Shown here one piece after another: positions 55,130 to 62,498 of a stretch of DNA of 64,000 bases. The stretch is taken from positions 1,902,877 to 1,966,876 of the forward strand of contig NC_002932.3 of NCBI RefSeq assembly GCF_000006985.1. Reading direction: 5' to 3'. Within the stretch, counting starts at the first letter, position 1. Every line of letters starts with the position of its first letter. The translations under genes were made by a program, and so were the position numbers. Origin of the DNA: Chlorobaculum tepidum TLS. Lineage in GTDB: Bacteria > Bacteroidota > Chlorobiia > Chlorobiales > Chlorobiaceae. The notes below the pieces were generated by a model, which was not told the DNA's origin, made no database searches, and saw nothing but the letters and a program-made list of their open reading frames with translations.

Positions 55130-55488
55130 AAATTCTTGTCATCGATGACGATCCTTCCGTCAGAAAATTCATAACCACAACGCTGAAAAAGGAAAACTAT
55201 GCCGTTACCGAAGCGGAAAACGGCGCAGAAGGATTGATCAAACTTCAGCAGGAGAAAGACATCTCTATTATTATCACCGATCTGATCATGCCTGAAAAAG
55301 AGGGCATCGAAACGATCATGGAGGTGCGCAAGATCAATCCCGCTGTGAAAATTCTGGCCATTTCGGGCGGAGGAAAAGCCGGCCCCGAAAATTTCCTGCT
55401 GCTTGCCGATGTCGTTGGAGCCAATGCCACGCTCAAAAAGCCCTTTGGCGGCCAGGAACTGCTCATGTGCCTGCGCATGTTGGCCTGA
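55126..55488 (+). CDS. Stand-alone receiver-domain response regulator (second)
   Basis: This 120-residue CheY-like receiver has acidic pocket IDDDP, phospho-acceptor Asp52 in IITDLIMPEKEG, AISGGGKAGPENF and LKKPFGGQEL. It overlaps the kinase stop by four bases, so the two are translationally coupled. It is a paralogue of the receiver at 52606-52983, and the bracket of two output-less receivers around one hybrid kinase suggests a branched phosphorelay. The csmE gene starts 94 bases downstream on the same strand with no intrinsic terminator between, so read-through into chlorosome genes is possible. Confidence 0.92.
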   Translation: MKILVIDDDPSVRKFITTTLKKENYAVTEAENGAEGLIKLQQEKDISIIITDLIMPEKEGIETIMEVRKINPAVKILAISGGGKAGPENFLLLADVVGANATLKKPFGGQELLMCLRMLA

Positions 55489-55582
55489 CCGGCACAAAGC
55501 CGCAGAATCTTTGTTGCACCGCTCTATTATTTTTTTTAACTTAAGCTAAGATATGACTATTCACTAACAAGGATTTTTCACC

Positions 55583-55831
55583 ATGAACAACCCAAGGGGA
55601 GCATTCGTCCAGGGAGCTGAAGCCTATGGCAGGTTTCTTGAGGTATTTATCGATGGCCACTGGTGGGTAGTCGGTGATGCCCTTGAAAATATCGGCAAAA
55701 CAACCAAAAGACTCGGCGCAAATGCCTACCCTCATCTTTACGGCGGCAGCTCGGGGCTGAAGGGTTCATCTCCGAAGTATTCCGGTTATGCCACACCGAG
55801 CAAAGAGGTGAAAAGCAGATTTGAGAAGTGA
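55583..55831 (+). CDS. csmE: Chlorosome envelope protein E
   Basis: CsmE is the 82-residue paralogue of CsmA, the baseplate protein that binds bacteriochlorophyll a and passes energy from the chlorosome to FMO. Like CsmA it has an amphipathic N-terminal part with the conserved GHW (His26, matching the pigment-binding His25 of CsmA) in RFLEVFIDGHWWVVGDALENIGKTTKRLGANAY. It also has a C-terminal segment (SGYATPSKEVKSRFEK) that is proteolytically removed in the mature family. Length and gene order csmE-csmD agree with C. tepidum. A ribosome site AAGGA precedes the ATG. A terminator follows at 55848-55873. Confidence 0.95.
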   Translation: MNNPRGAFVQGAEAYGRFLEVFIDGHWWVVGDALENIGKTTKRLGANAYPHLYGGSSGLKGSSPKYSGYATPSKEVKSRFEK

Positions 55832-55847
55832 ACATCGCCGATGTTGC

Positions 55848-55873
55848 AAAAAAGGGCTTTAAAGCCCTTTTTT
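55848..55873 (+). terminator. csmE terminator
   Basis: AAAAAAGGGCTTT (55848-55860) pairs with AAAGCCCTTTTTT (55861-55873), an uninterrupted palindrome with a T-tract, 16 bases after csmE. Partial read-through would still reach csmD. Confidence 0.82.
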
Positions 55874-56039
55874 GTTTTCCAATCCACCTTCGTTTGAAGG
55901 GTTATCGGCGAATGAGTACATTTTTACAGAGCAATACCCGTGCTGTTGATTTTTGAGGTATTTACCATTTGCTGACAGCGCCGGAACGAAATTCGATCAC
56001 TCAAAGACTCAATACAAAATCAAAAAAGGAGAAGTCATT

Positions 56040-56381
56040 ATGGCAGACGAGGAAAAAATCGACACTATGAAGTCATTCGACTTCGCCGTCAAAAGCATCA
56101 CTGAGGCCGGAGTCAACCAGCTCAATCTGATTTCAAACACCATCCAGTCCGCAGTGCCTGCCGTCACCAATGCTGCGCAGAGCCTTACTAACGCTGTTTC
56201 GGTATCGGTCAAGACGGTGAGCGAGGCTGCCGGAGCCTTGGCCGGCGCGCTGGGAGAGCTTGGTGGTGCCGTAGCCAACCTAGCTGGAGCTTTGACAAAT
56301 TCAGCCGTTTCGATCGCCCAGTCGGGAGTGAGCGCCGTCACAAACGCTATCGGATCGGTTCTTCAGGCAAAGAAGATCTGA
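56040..56381 (+). CDS. csmD: Chlorosome envelope protein D
   Basis: CsmD is the 113-residue chlorosome envelope protein related to CsmC. The start ATG 56040 is supported by AAAGGAGAAG at 56025-56034 and gives MADEEKIDTMKSFDFAVKSI and exactly the length reported for C. tepidum. The central part is Ala/Gly/Val-rich and hydrophobic (AAGALAGALGELGGAVANLAGAL), suitable for insertion in the envelope monolayer; a longer upstream frame lacks such character. It lies 208 bases after csmE and is followed by an imperfect long hairpin. Confidence 0.92.
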   Translation: MADEEKIDTMKSFDFAVKSITEAGVNQLNLISNTIQSAVPAVTNAAQSLTNAVSVSVKTVSEAAGALAGALGELGGAVANLAGALTNSAVSIAQSGVSAVTNAIGSVLQAKKI

Positions 56382-56407
56382 ACCGCTCATCAGAGATTGC
56401 CAACCAC

Positions 56408-56451
56408 CTGCAGAACCGGAATCCTGGCAAAGTCAGGATCCCGGTATGCAG
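56408..56451. terminator. Long imperfect hairpin after csmD
   Basis: CTGCA-ga-ACCGG-a-ATCCTG (56408-56426) pairs with CAGGAT-c-CCGGT-a-TGCAG (56433-56451) with small mismatches. It lies between convergent csmD and the NmrA-like gene and lacks a clear T-tract. Confidence 0.55.
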
Positions 56452-56466
56452 TCTCCCCCGCTCCTG

Positions 56467-57168
56467 CTATTCAGCGAGCTTGTCAAAGCAGCCGGCAAGC
56501 GACTCCTGCGGCTCCGGAGTCTCGATAATCACCTCGAAGGTTTTGTTTGCGGCCTTTTCAACCCACAGTGAAAGCACGGCCAGTTCGGCCACGTCTGACC
56601 GGTTCATCCAGCCATTCCACAAGTGATCGCCCTGCTCGACATGCAGCCGGTGCTGGAGCGGCTCGCCATCCCTGAGACCGCCGGGGCGGATAACCGTGTA
56701 TGAACGCCCTTCAGAACCGAAGATTTTCCGAAGATGCTCCTCGGCAGCAAGCTTCATGCTGAGAACACCGCCAAACAGGTTGAGCGGATGAAACCACTTG
56801 GTCACCGCAATTGAGCTGACCATTGCGAAATGCCGCACGCCAGCCTTGGCGGCCTCGTCGATCAGCCTGATCGCGCCATCACGGTCAACCTCAGACGGCG
56901 AGGCCTCACCGCTCATCGCCGATGAACCGAGCGCAGAGATGACCGCGTCACAGCCGCTGACCGCCCGGCGGATTGCCTCGGCATCCTGGATTTTCCCAGT
57001 CACAACCTCGACGCCCTCTCCGAACAGACGTCTCGCTTTCTCCTCACATCTGACAAAAACCCTGACCGGCACACCATAATGCAACAGGCGCTTGACAACC
57101 CAACTGCCAGTTTTACCCGTAGCTCCGGCTACAAGCACTTTTTTTCCGTATTCCGATTTATGAGCCAT
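56467..57168 (-). CDS. NAD(P)-binding NmrA/SDR-like oxidoreductase or regulator
   Basis: This 233-residue protein is an atypical short-chain dehydrogenase of the NAD(P)H-binding family. The dinucleotide motif VLVAGATGKTGSWVVKRLL is at residues 11-29, then RVFVRCEEKARRLFG, GCDAVISALGSS and YTVIRPGGLRDG. The classical YxxxK catalytic pair is absent, as is usual in NmrA-like proteins, some of which act as redox sensors or assembly factors (for example chloroplast photosystem chaperones). It is convergent with csmD. Substrate unknown. Confidence 0.82.
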   Translation of the reverse strand: MAHKSEYGKKVLVAGATGKTGSWVVKRLLHYGVPVRVFVRCEEKARRLFGEGVEVVTGKIQDAEAIRRAVSGCDAVISALGSSAMSGEASPSEVDRDGAIRLIDEAAKAGVRHFAMVSSIAVTKWFHPLNLFGGVLSMKLAAEEHLRKIFGSEGRSYTVIRPGGLRDGEPLQHRLHVEQGDHLWNGWMNRSDVAELAVLSLWVEKAANKTFEVIIETPEPQESLAGCFDKLAE

Positions 57169-57403
57169 GAGGCTTCCTGATTATCGAGTTTCCTTTTAAA
57201 CTGGTACTCAATAAACAAAACCATTTCTACAGGCACTCTGTTTCCAGCATTTTTTATAAAAAAGAGGCCGCCAGTATGGGAAAGAGCCTGATGGACTCTC
57301 TCTCTTTTTCATTAAGTTTCAACATAAGCCGCTGCTTGCAAGGGAAAACAAACGGCACGCCCGTCAAGTCAGCATTCTTCCAGACACCATACAACATCGC
57401 ACC

Positions 57404-58723
57404 ATGAAAATCCACAGCCAGGCCTTTCCGGCAATCATTCTTGCGATCACGCTCTCCGCCCCATCCATTGCCCATGCCTATAACCGCGATCAGCTGCAGT
57501 TGCTCCAGAAAAGCGTTGCTGAATGGAATGCCATGCGAAATCAACATCCGGAGCTTGCTATCGACCTCTCCAAAGCCAATCTCGAGGATGCGAAGCTGAA
57601 CGGCGCGAATCTGTCGAAAGCCAATCTCTCCAAAGCCGATCTCAGCGGAGCGTCACTCGACAAGGCAAATCTCGAGGGTGCGAACCTATCAATGACGTAT
57701 CTGAAAAAAGCCAACATGAAAGCCGTCAATGCCGCCCACGCCTGGCTTGCTGACGCGAACCTGAACGGTGCTTTCATGAAAGATGCCTCTCTGAAAGCGG
57801 CCAATCTTGCGAGAGCAAACCTGAGATGGGCGAAGATGAGTGGTGCCGATCTGGAACAGGCCAGCCTCAAAGATGCGGTGCTGTTCGAAGCGGATATGGA
57901 AGGCGCAAACCTCAAGGGCACACAGTTCAACAAAGCACGATTCCTCGGAAACGCCATACTGAAAGATGCTGTCCTGTCAAACAACAGCGTACTGCCCTCA
58001 GGCGAGCCGGTCACTCGCGGCTGGGCAATGATGCACGACGCTCGTTTCGCCAAAGAGGAACCTGCCGCGCCACTGGAGTTCGTGCCACCGGTCGTGGCCG
58101 CGCCGGTGATCATTCCGGAGAACATGCCAGCGGGAGGCGTTCAGGCCATTCCAGCACAGCCCGTGCCAGATGTAAGGGAGGTCGAGGAGTGGAATGCCAT
58201 GCGACAGAACAATCCTGAAGCGAAAATTGAAATGACCGAGGAAAAACTTGGTCACGCAGAACTCGGTGGCGTCGATCTGAGAAAAGCGTCATTATCTAAG
58301 TCTGATTTCGAGCGGGCCAACCTTGACAAGGCCAATCTGGCGGGAGCGAACCTGGCCGGAGTAAACTTCCAGAGAGCTGACATGAAAGAGGCAAACCTGA
58401 AAGGTGCGAATCTTGAAGGTGCGAACCTCGACAGGGCCTTCCTGAAGGGGGCTGACCTTTCAGGCGCCAACCTCAAGGGTGCCATACTGTACGGAGCGAT
58501 GCTTTATGGGGCAAATCTGGATGGAGCGATACTGACCAATGTCTCGCTGTTCGACGCCAATCTGGAAAAAGCTTCCCTGAAAGGGGCTGACCTGACCGGT
58601 GCGACCTTGATCGGAGTGAACCTGACCAATGCGCTCATCTCTCCAGCCACGACCACGCCTTCAGGCAAAAAGGCGACACGAGGCTGGGCAACGCTCAACA
58701 ACGCTGTGTTCATCGATAAATAA
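57404..58723 (+). CDS. Secreted pentapeptide-repeat protein, internally duplicated
   Basis: This 439-residue protein has a signal peptide (IILAITLSAPSIAHA, about residues 11-25). Two arms each begin with an EWNAMR..(N/H)PE segment and run into A(N/D)LxxA pentapeptide repeats (residues about 55-180 and 290-405). Each ends with the same cap (PSGEPVTRGWAMMHDARF; PSGKKATRGWATLNNAVF), showing a tandem duplication of a whole module. A Pro/Ala-rich hinge separates them (PPVVAAPVIIPENMPAGG). It should form two right-handed quadrilateral beta-helices in the periplasm. Function unknown; it is divergent from the NmrA-like gene, with a 235-base spacer holding no gene. Confidence 0.88.
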   Translation: MKIHSQAFPAIILAITLSAPSIAHAYNRDQLQLLQKSVAEWNAMRNQHPELAIDLSKANLEDAKLNGANLSKANLSKADLSGASLDKANLEGANLSMTYLKKANMKAVNAAHAWLADANLNGAFMKDASLKAANLARANLRWAKMSGADLEQASLKDAVLFEADMEGANLKGTQFNKARFLGNAILKDAVLSNNSVLPSGEPVTRGWAMMHDARFAKEEPAAPLEFVPPVVAAPVIIPENMPAGGVQAIPAQPVPDVREVEEWNAMRQNNPEAKIEMTEEKLGHAELGGVDLRKASLSKSDFERANLDKANLAGANLAGVNFQRADMKEANLKGANLEGANLDRAFLKGADLSGANLKGAILYGAMLYGANLDGAILTNVSLFDANLEKASLKGADLTGATLIGVNLTNALISPATTTPSGKKATRGWATLNNAVFIDK

Positions 58724-58758
58724 CTGAGGCCGTAACGCTAAACAGGAAAGGTTCCATC

Positions 58759-58992
58759 ATGGCTAACATTCTTGTCGCAAGCTACTACAGCCGTTGGGAT
58801 CTGGCTGAGCACAAAGGAAGAATCGCGCTGTACGATTCAAGCAACCAGCTCATCGAAAACCACCTGTTCACAAACCCGTCCGAGTTCCAGGTTGTAGCAA
58901 GCATGCTGCGGCATGAAAAACCACTCTGGTTCGATACTGAGGCCAAACACCTCCGTACCGGATCAGAGCCGGTTGGCGAATGGGAAAATTAA
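58759..58992 (+). CDS. Small conserved-looking protein of unknown function
   Basis: This 77-residue soluble protein begins MANILVASYYSRWDLAEHKGRI, with a good ribosome site (AGGAAAGG) 8-15 bases before the ATG. It is rich in aromatic and charged residues, has no signal peptide, membrane span or cysteine, and matches no family I recognise. It is 35 bases after the pentapeptide-repeat gene and may share its mRNA; an intrinsic terminator follows 8 bases after its stop. Confidence 0.7.
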   Translation: MANILVASYYSRWDLAEHKGRIALYDSSNQLIENHLFTNPSEFQVVASMLRHEKPLWFDTEAKHLRTGSEPVGEWEN

Positions 58993-59000
58993 GTGCAGGC

Positions 59001-59037
59001 AAAAAGCGTGTCCCTCATGACAAGAGACGCTTTTTTT
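59001..59037. terminator. Bidirectional terminator between two small genes
   Basis: AAAAAGCGTGTC (59001-59012) pairs with GAGACGCTTTTT (59024-59035) with one mismatch; A- and T-tracts on both sides serve the convergent genes at 58759-58992 and 59040-59318. Confidence 0.75.
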
Positions 59038-59039
59038 GA

Positions 59040-59318
59040 TCAGTTGGGAAAGCGCTTCCTGTGAAAAAGCTGCTGCAAGGGCTGGGCTTTGCTGATATTG
59101 GGGTCGTTGACCGGCAGGCGATGCGTTTTCCCCGTACGGGTGATCACTTCGATCGTGCCGTCGCCGTTAACAGCAGTCACTTTCCAGAACTTGTCAACCA
59201 CATAATGATAATGCTCACCATGCTCAAGGGCGTAGACCTGCCTTGCTCTCGGCCCTGGCGACACGGAGCTTTTTGGCTTGTGATAAATGATTGAGTCACC
59301 GACCCTGAATTGCGACAT
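59040..59318 (-). CDS. Small basic beta-rich protein of unknown function
   Basis: This 92-residue protein starts at ATG 59318, chosen because GGAGGGG lies directly upstream. Sequence MSQFRVGDSIIYHKPKSSVSPG opens with a strand-turn pattern like SH3-type or KOW-like barrels, followed by YHYVVDKFWKVTAVNGDGTIEVITRTGKTHRLPVNDP. This is reminiscent of small nucleic-acid-binding or carboxysome-unrelated SH3 proteins, without firm family assignment. The C-terminus is basic (LFHRKRFPN). It is monocistronic and convergent with the 77-residue gene. Confidence 0.7.
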   Translation of the reverse strand: MSQFRVGDSIIYHKPKSSVSPGPRARQVYALEHGEHYHYVVDKFWKVTAVNGDGTIEVITRTGKTHRLPVNDPNISKAQPLQQLFHRKRFPN

Positions 59319-59474
59319 TACCCCTCCTTCCCGTTGATTCAACGGCGTATAACCCTGCATATAAAAAGCTTGTTACCGTTGATTGTATAAAAAAAATCAA
59401 AAAAACGCTACACTTTTTTTCATCCTTTAGAAGCAGGAGCTGTGTTGCCTATCTGCATCTCTCCGGCAGCCCAC

Positions 59475-60659
59475 TCACGAAAGCTCTTCTGAAAAGCCGA
59501 TGATAAGCCGGTCACCCTCCCATCGCGCCCCGGTGGTTCTAAGCGTCGCCAGCGCCTGAGGCAGTACCATGTTCCGCCGGTGGTTACCGATCCTGATATT
59601 CAGCTCGTCACCACTCTTGCTCAACTGAACTGAGTCATCAGGAAGGCCCGGAAGCAGCAGTTCAAGATCGTATCCGCCTTCCGACTGTTTGATCTGATAG
59701 GGATTCCGCCGGAAATAAACCTGTGAAGGATCCTCGTCTCCGTAAAGCATCTCTTTGAGTTTTTCAAGGGTGGCCATACCGCATATTTCCCTTGAATAGA
59801 GAGGCACCTCCCTGACAGGCAGCGGACTGAAACTGTCGATAATCTCCTGCCTGTAAAGCTTCTGGTTCTCCTTCCAGTACTGGAAATAGGGATCGGTCAC
59901 CTCATCGGGAATGATCCGGTTGGCAACAACCATGTCGATGGCGATGTTATAGAGGCTGAGATAAGCCTGCGCCCGCAGGGACTCCTTGATGACCATCTTT
60001 TCGGGATTCGTAACCAGGCGCACGGACGTCACATTGTTGTCGGTCAGTATCTTGCCCAGCGCTTCGATCTGCTCGTAAAATTCGTAAGGAAGATCCATCA
60101 TCTCCTTGTCGGGCAGCGAAAAGCCGGCAAGCGGCTTGAAAATCGGCTCCACCAGCGGCCTCAGGTACACAGCCATCTTTTCGAGCGGCTTGTACAACCG
60201 TCGCATGTACCAGCCACCCACTTCGGGAATGCTCAGGAGGCGCAATGCTGTGCCGGTAGGAGCAGAATCGATGATCAGCACATCGAAATTGCCCTCCTTG
60301 TGATGGCGAAACACCCTGACCAGCCCGAAAATTTCATCCATGCCGGGCAGGATGGAAAGTTCTTCGGCCTGCACGCCATCCAGCCCCCTGGCCTGAAGCA
60401 CTTCGGTCATATAGCGTTTGACGCTGCCCCAGTTGTGCTCGAGCTCTTCGAGCACATCAAGTTCCGCGCCCCAGAGGTTCTCGCAAATCTTGCGAGGCTC
60501 ATGGCCAAGCGGCACATCGAAACTGTCGGCAAGCGAATGCGCCGGGTCAGTGCTCAGAACCAAGGTTCTGTAACCCAGCTCAGCACAACGCAGACCGGTA
60601 GCCGCAGCCGTAGAGGTTTTGCCAACGCCACCTTTACCTGTCATGAGAATCAAACGCAT
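59475..60659 (-). CDS. ArsA/GET3-family ATPase with C-terminal Hsp20-like domain
   Basis: This 394-residue ATPase has deviant Walker [16 protein letters not shown] (residues 8-22), switch [18 protein letters not shown], and switch [24 protein letters not shown]-terminal 85-residue beta-sandwich ([38 protein letters not shown]) is the ArsA_HSP20-type domain found in phototroph ArsA homologues. No arsenite-binding Cys triad is evident and no ars genes are nearby. A targeting or assembly chaperone role, as in GET3, is more likely than arsenite export. Green sulfur bacteria encode several such paralogues. It is monocistronic. Confidence 0.9.
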   Translation of the reverse strand: MRLILMTGKGGVGKTSTAAATGLRCAELGYRTLVLSTDPAHSLADSFDVPLGHEPRKICENLWGAELDVLEELEHNWGSVKRYMTEVLQARGLDGVQAEELSILPGMDEIFGLVRVFRHHKEGNFDVLIIDSAPTGTALRLLSIPEVGGWYMRRLYKPLEKMAVYLRPLVEPIFKPLAGFSLPDKEMMDLPYEFYEQIEALGKILTDNNVTSVRLVTNPEKMVIKESLRAQAYLSLYNIAIDMVVANRIIPDEVTDPYFQYWKENQKLYRQEIIDSFSPLPVREVPLYSREICGMATLEKLKEMLYGDEDPSQVYFRRNPYQIKQSEGGYDLELLLPGLPDDSVQLSKSGDELNIRIGNHRRNMVLPQALATLRTTGARWEGDRLIIGFSEELS

Positions 60660-60770
60660 ACACGCTCCTTTTTTTTCTTAACCAACCACAGCCGAGAAAA
60701 AATAGTTTGTTCTTCCCTGCCATGCCCTCGATCCGGGGACAGAGCAATACCACCCCATGGAATAGCATGC

Positions 60771-60804
60771 AAAAAAGCCTCTCTGCCATAATGGCGAAAG
60801 AGGC
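60771..60804 (-). terminator. Terminator of the HTH-PAS gene
   Basis: GCCTCT (60777-60782) pairs with AGAGGC (60799-60804), and inner GCCAT/ATGGC extends the stem. On the minus strand six U follow (complement of 60771-60776). It lies 53 bases past the stop codon. Confidence 0.78.
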
Positions 60805-60857
60805 CTGTTGCTTGCTCCGGCATTCAGCATATGAAACGCCGGCGTTGCCCGAAGCGA

Positions 60858-61529
60858 TCAGAACAGCGGGTTATCCGTTTTGCGCAGAATAATCGTGTAT
60901 TCGTACTGATCAGTCATGGGCTTTCTTTTGATCGAAAGGCTCCACTCGACATTCAGCCAGGAACCATCTCCGGTCTTGAATCTCGAATAAAACATGAGCA
61001 CCGCCTCATGAGGCTTCTGGCGATCAAGTGCCGTCTTGAAATGCAGGTAGTCCTCCGGATGAAGAATTTCCGAAAGCGCCACACCAGCAAGCGAACCGGG
61101 CGCAAAATCCAGAAATTTCTCTATCGAGCTACTCAAGTCGACGATCTTCTCTTCGTCGTCAAGCACGGCATAGGCTTCAATGGCTGGCTTGAGGCGTTCT
61201 TCAAAGCGACCAATGTGCATCCGCACCTGCCGAAGCAGATTATCAATATCCATCCTGTAACGGGAAAGCGCTAACGCGTCGCTGATCGGACTGGTCTGTT
61301 CTCCTACAGCATGGCCGGTGAGAATCCAATCGATATCGGCCCCATCCTTTTCGAGCCGTTCCAGCATCTTTTTTCCCGGCAGGCACTTGCCTTTGAGATA
61401 TGGAGTCATCTGCGCTGGATATTTGATACCTACCGCCCTGCAGAAAGCGTTGACTGAACCATGCTTTTTAAGGATATAACTTCTGAGACGATGATTGAAT
61501 CCACTGTGTGTAGTCGTCATGGCAGTCAA
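60858..61529 (-). CDS. HTH (CI-repressor-like) plus PAS domain regulator
   Basis: This 223-residue protein has an N-terminal helix-turn-helix resembling phage CI-type repressors (KKHGSVNAFCRAVGIKYPAQMTPYLKGKCLPGKKMLERLEKDGADIDWILTG, residues about 20-75). A helical linker with heptads follows (MDIDNLLRQVRMHIGRFEERL), then a PAS domain (AIEAYAVLDDEEKIVDLSSSIEKFLDF...GDGSWLNVEWSLSIK, about 112-215). It could be a one-component sensor that couples a small-molecule or redox signal to DNA binding. Start at ATG 61529; ATG 61520 is equally possible. It is a single gene with its own terminator, 111 bases downstream of terC. Confidence 0.82.
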   Translation of the reverse strand: MTAMTTTHSGFNHRLRSYILKKHGSVNAFCRAVGIKYPAQMTPYLKGKCLPGKKMLERLEKDGADIDWILTGHAVGEQTSPISDALALSRYRMDIDNLLRQVRMHIGRFEERLKPAIEAYAVLDDEEKIVDLSSSIEKFLDFAPGSLAGVALSEILHPEDYLHFKTALDRQKPHEAVLMFYSRFKTGDGSWLNVEWSLSIKRKPMTDQYEYTIILRKTDNPLF

Positions 61530-61640
61530 TAAAGAGCTGTTGATAATTTGTGCGTACTCAACGAAAAACCGTCACGACGCAGTGATGGCAACTGCCATCG
61601 GAAATTGTTGTTTCGCGCAGCAGAAAAGCCCCGCAGCATC

Positions 61641-62414
61641 TCATTCGACACCTTCCTTTGCCGGCACATTAAACAAGGCGCTGGTAACCAAAGGTGCCAG
61701 GAAAATGGTCACGGTGATGACCGACATCACAATATCGGCCTGGTGTCCTTCGAGATAACCAAGAATCACCATCCCCGGCCAGAGATGTTCAAAAAAGGAG
61801 AAGGTTAGCCTCAAGCCAAGAACAGCAAGAACGATATAGGCACAACTCTCCAGAAATGGGTACTCTTCCATCAATCGTATAAAGCCATACGCGACGAAAC
61901 GCATGACAAGAATACCGATGAAAACACCGGTACAAACCAGAATGAGATTGTCCGTGAAGGCTACTGCCGCAAAGACATTGTCGATCGAAAAAGCGATATC
62001 CATCATCTCGACAAACAACACCGTTGCCCAGAACGGCCCGATTCTTCGAGAAACAAATCGATAGAGGCGATTGTCACGTTTTTCTGTACACATCGCGTCG
62101 CCATCCTTCGAGCCGCGGTTATTCCACCAGTTCCAAACAAGATAGAGCAGATAGAGACCACCAAAAGGCCTGAGCCACCATGCACTGACCAAAAAAGCAG
62201 CAAAAAACAAGAAAAGGCCCCGAAAAAGATAAGCACCTAAAATACCATATGTTAAAGCTGCTGGACGCTGTTTCTGGGGTAAATCAAGAACCATGGTCGC
62301 AAGTACTGCCGCGTTGTCCACCGACAGTAGACCTTCGATCACAATGAGGTTGAAAATGACAAGCAGTGACGAAGCCGGGTGCTCAATGATATGCTGGACA
62401 AGTTCTTGCATCAA
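61641..62414 (-). CDS. TerC-family integral membrane protein
   Basis: This 257-residue membrane protein has seven to nine spans. The two acidic in-membrane motifs of TerC/Alx proteins are present: LLSVDNAAVLATMV near residue 30 and AFSIDNVFAAVAF near residue 140. Such proteins are linked to manganese efflux, metal homeostasis and tellurite resistance, and also to metalation of exported proteins. A Trp-rich segment WWLRPFGGLYLLYLVWNWWNN is notable. The 84-base spacer upstream has a palindrome (62437-62458) but no recognisable yybP-ykoY riboswitch. It may be cotranscribed with kup upstream. Confidence 0.88.
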   Translation of the reverse strand: MMQELVQHIIEHPASSLLVIFNLIVIEGLLSVDNAAVLATMVLDLPQKQRPAALTYGILGAYLFRGLFLFFAAFLVSAWWLRPFGGLYLLYLVWNWWNNRGSKDGDAMCTEKRDNRLYRFVSRRIGPFWATVLFVEMMDIAFSIDNVFAAVAFTDNLILVCTGVFIGILVMRFVAYGFIRLMEEYPFLESCAYIVLAVLGLRLTFSFFEHLWPGMVILGYLEGHQADIVMSVITVTIFLAPLVTSALFNVPAKEGVE

Positions 62415-62436
62415 AATACAGAAAGCTCTTTTCCCT

Positions 62437-62458
62437 TTCTCTATATCAATATAGAGAA
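62437..62458. promoter_or_regulatory. 10-bp-arm palindrome upstream of terC
   Basis: TTCTCTATAT (62437-62446), two bases, then ATATAGAGAA (62449-62458). The short centre makes it a poor hairpin and a good dimer-binding operator candidate, 22 bases before the terC start codon. Confidence 0.55.
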
Positions 62459-62498
62459 TAGTATACAGAAGACAAATACAAGCGCGGGAAAAGCAGTA

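Noticed and set aside
62415-62498. yybP-ykoY manganese riboswitch before terC
   Set aside because: The 84-base spacer is too short and has no conserved core; only a palindrome is visible.
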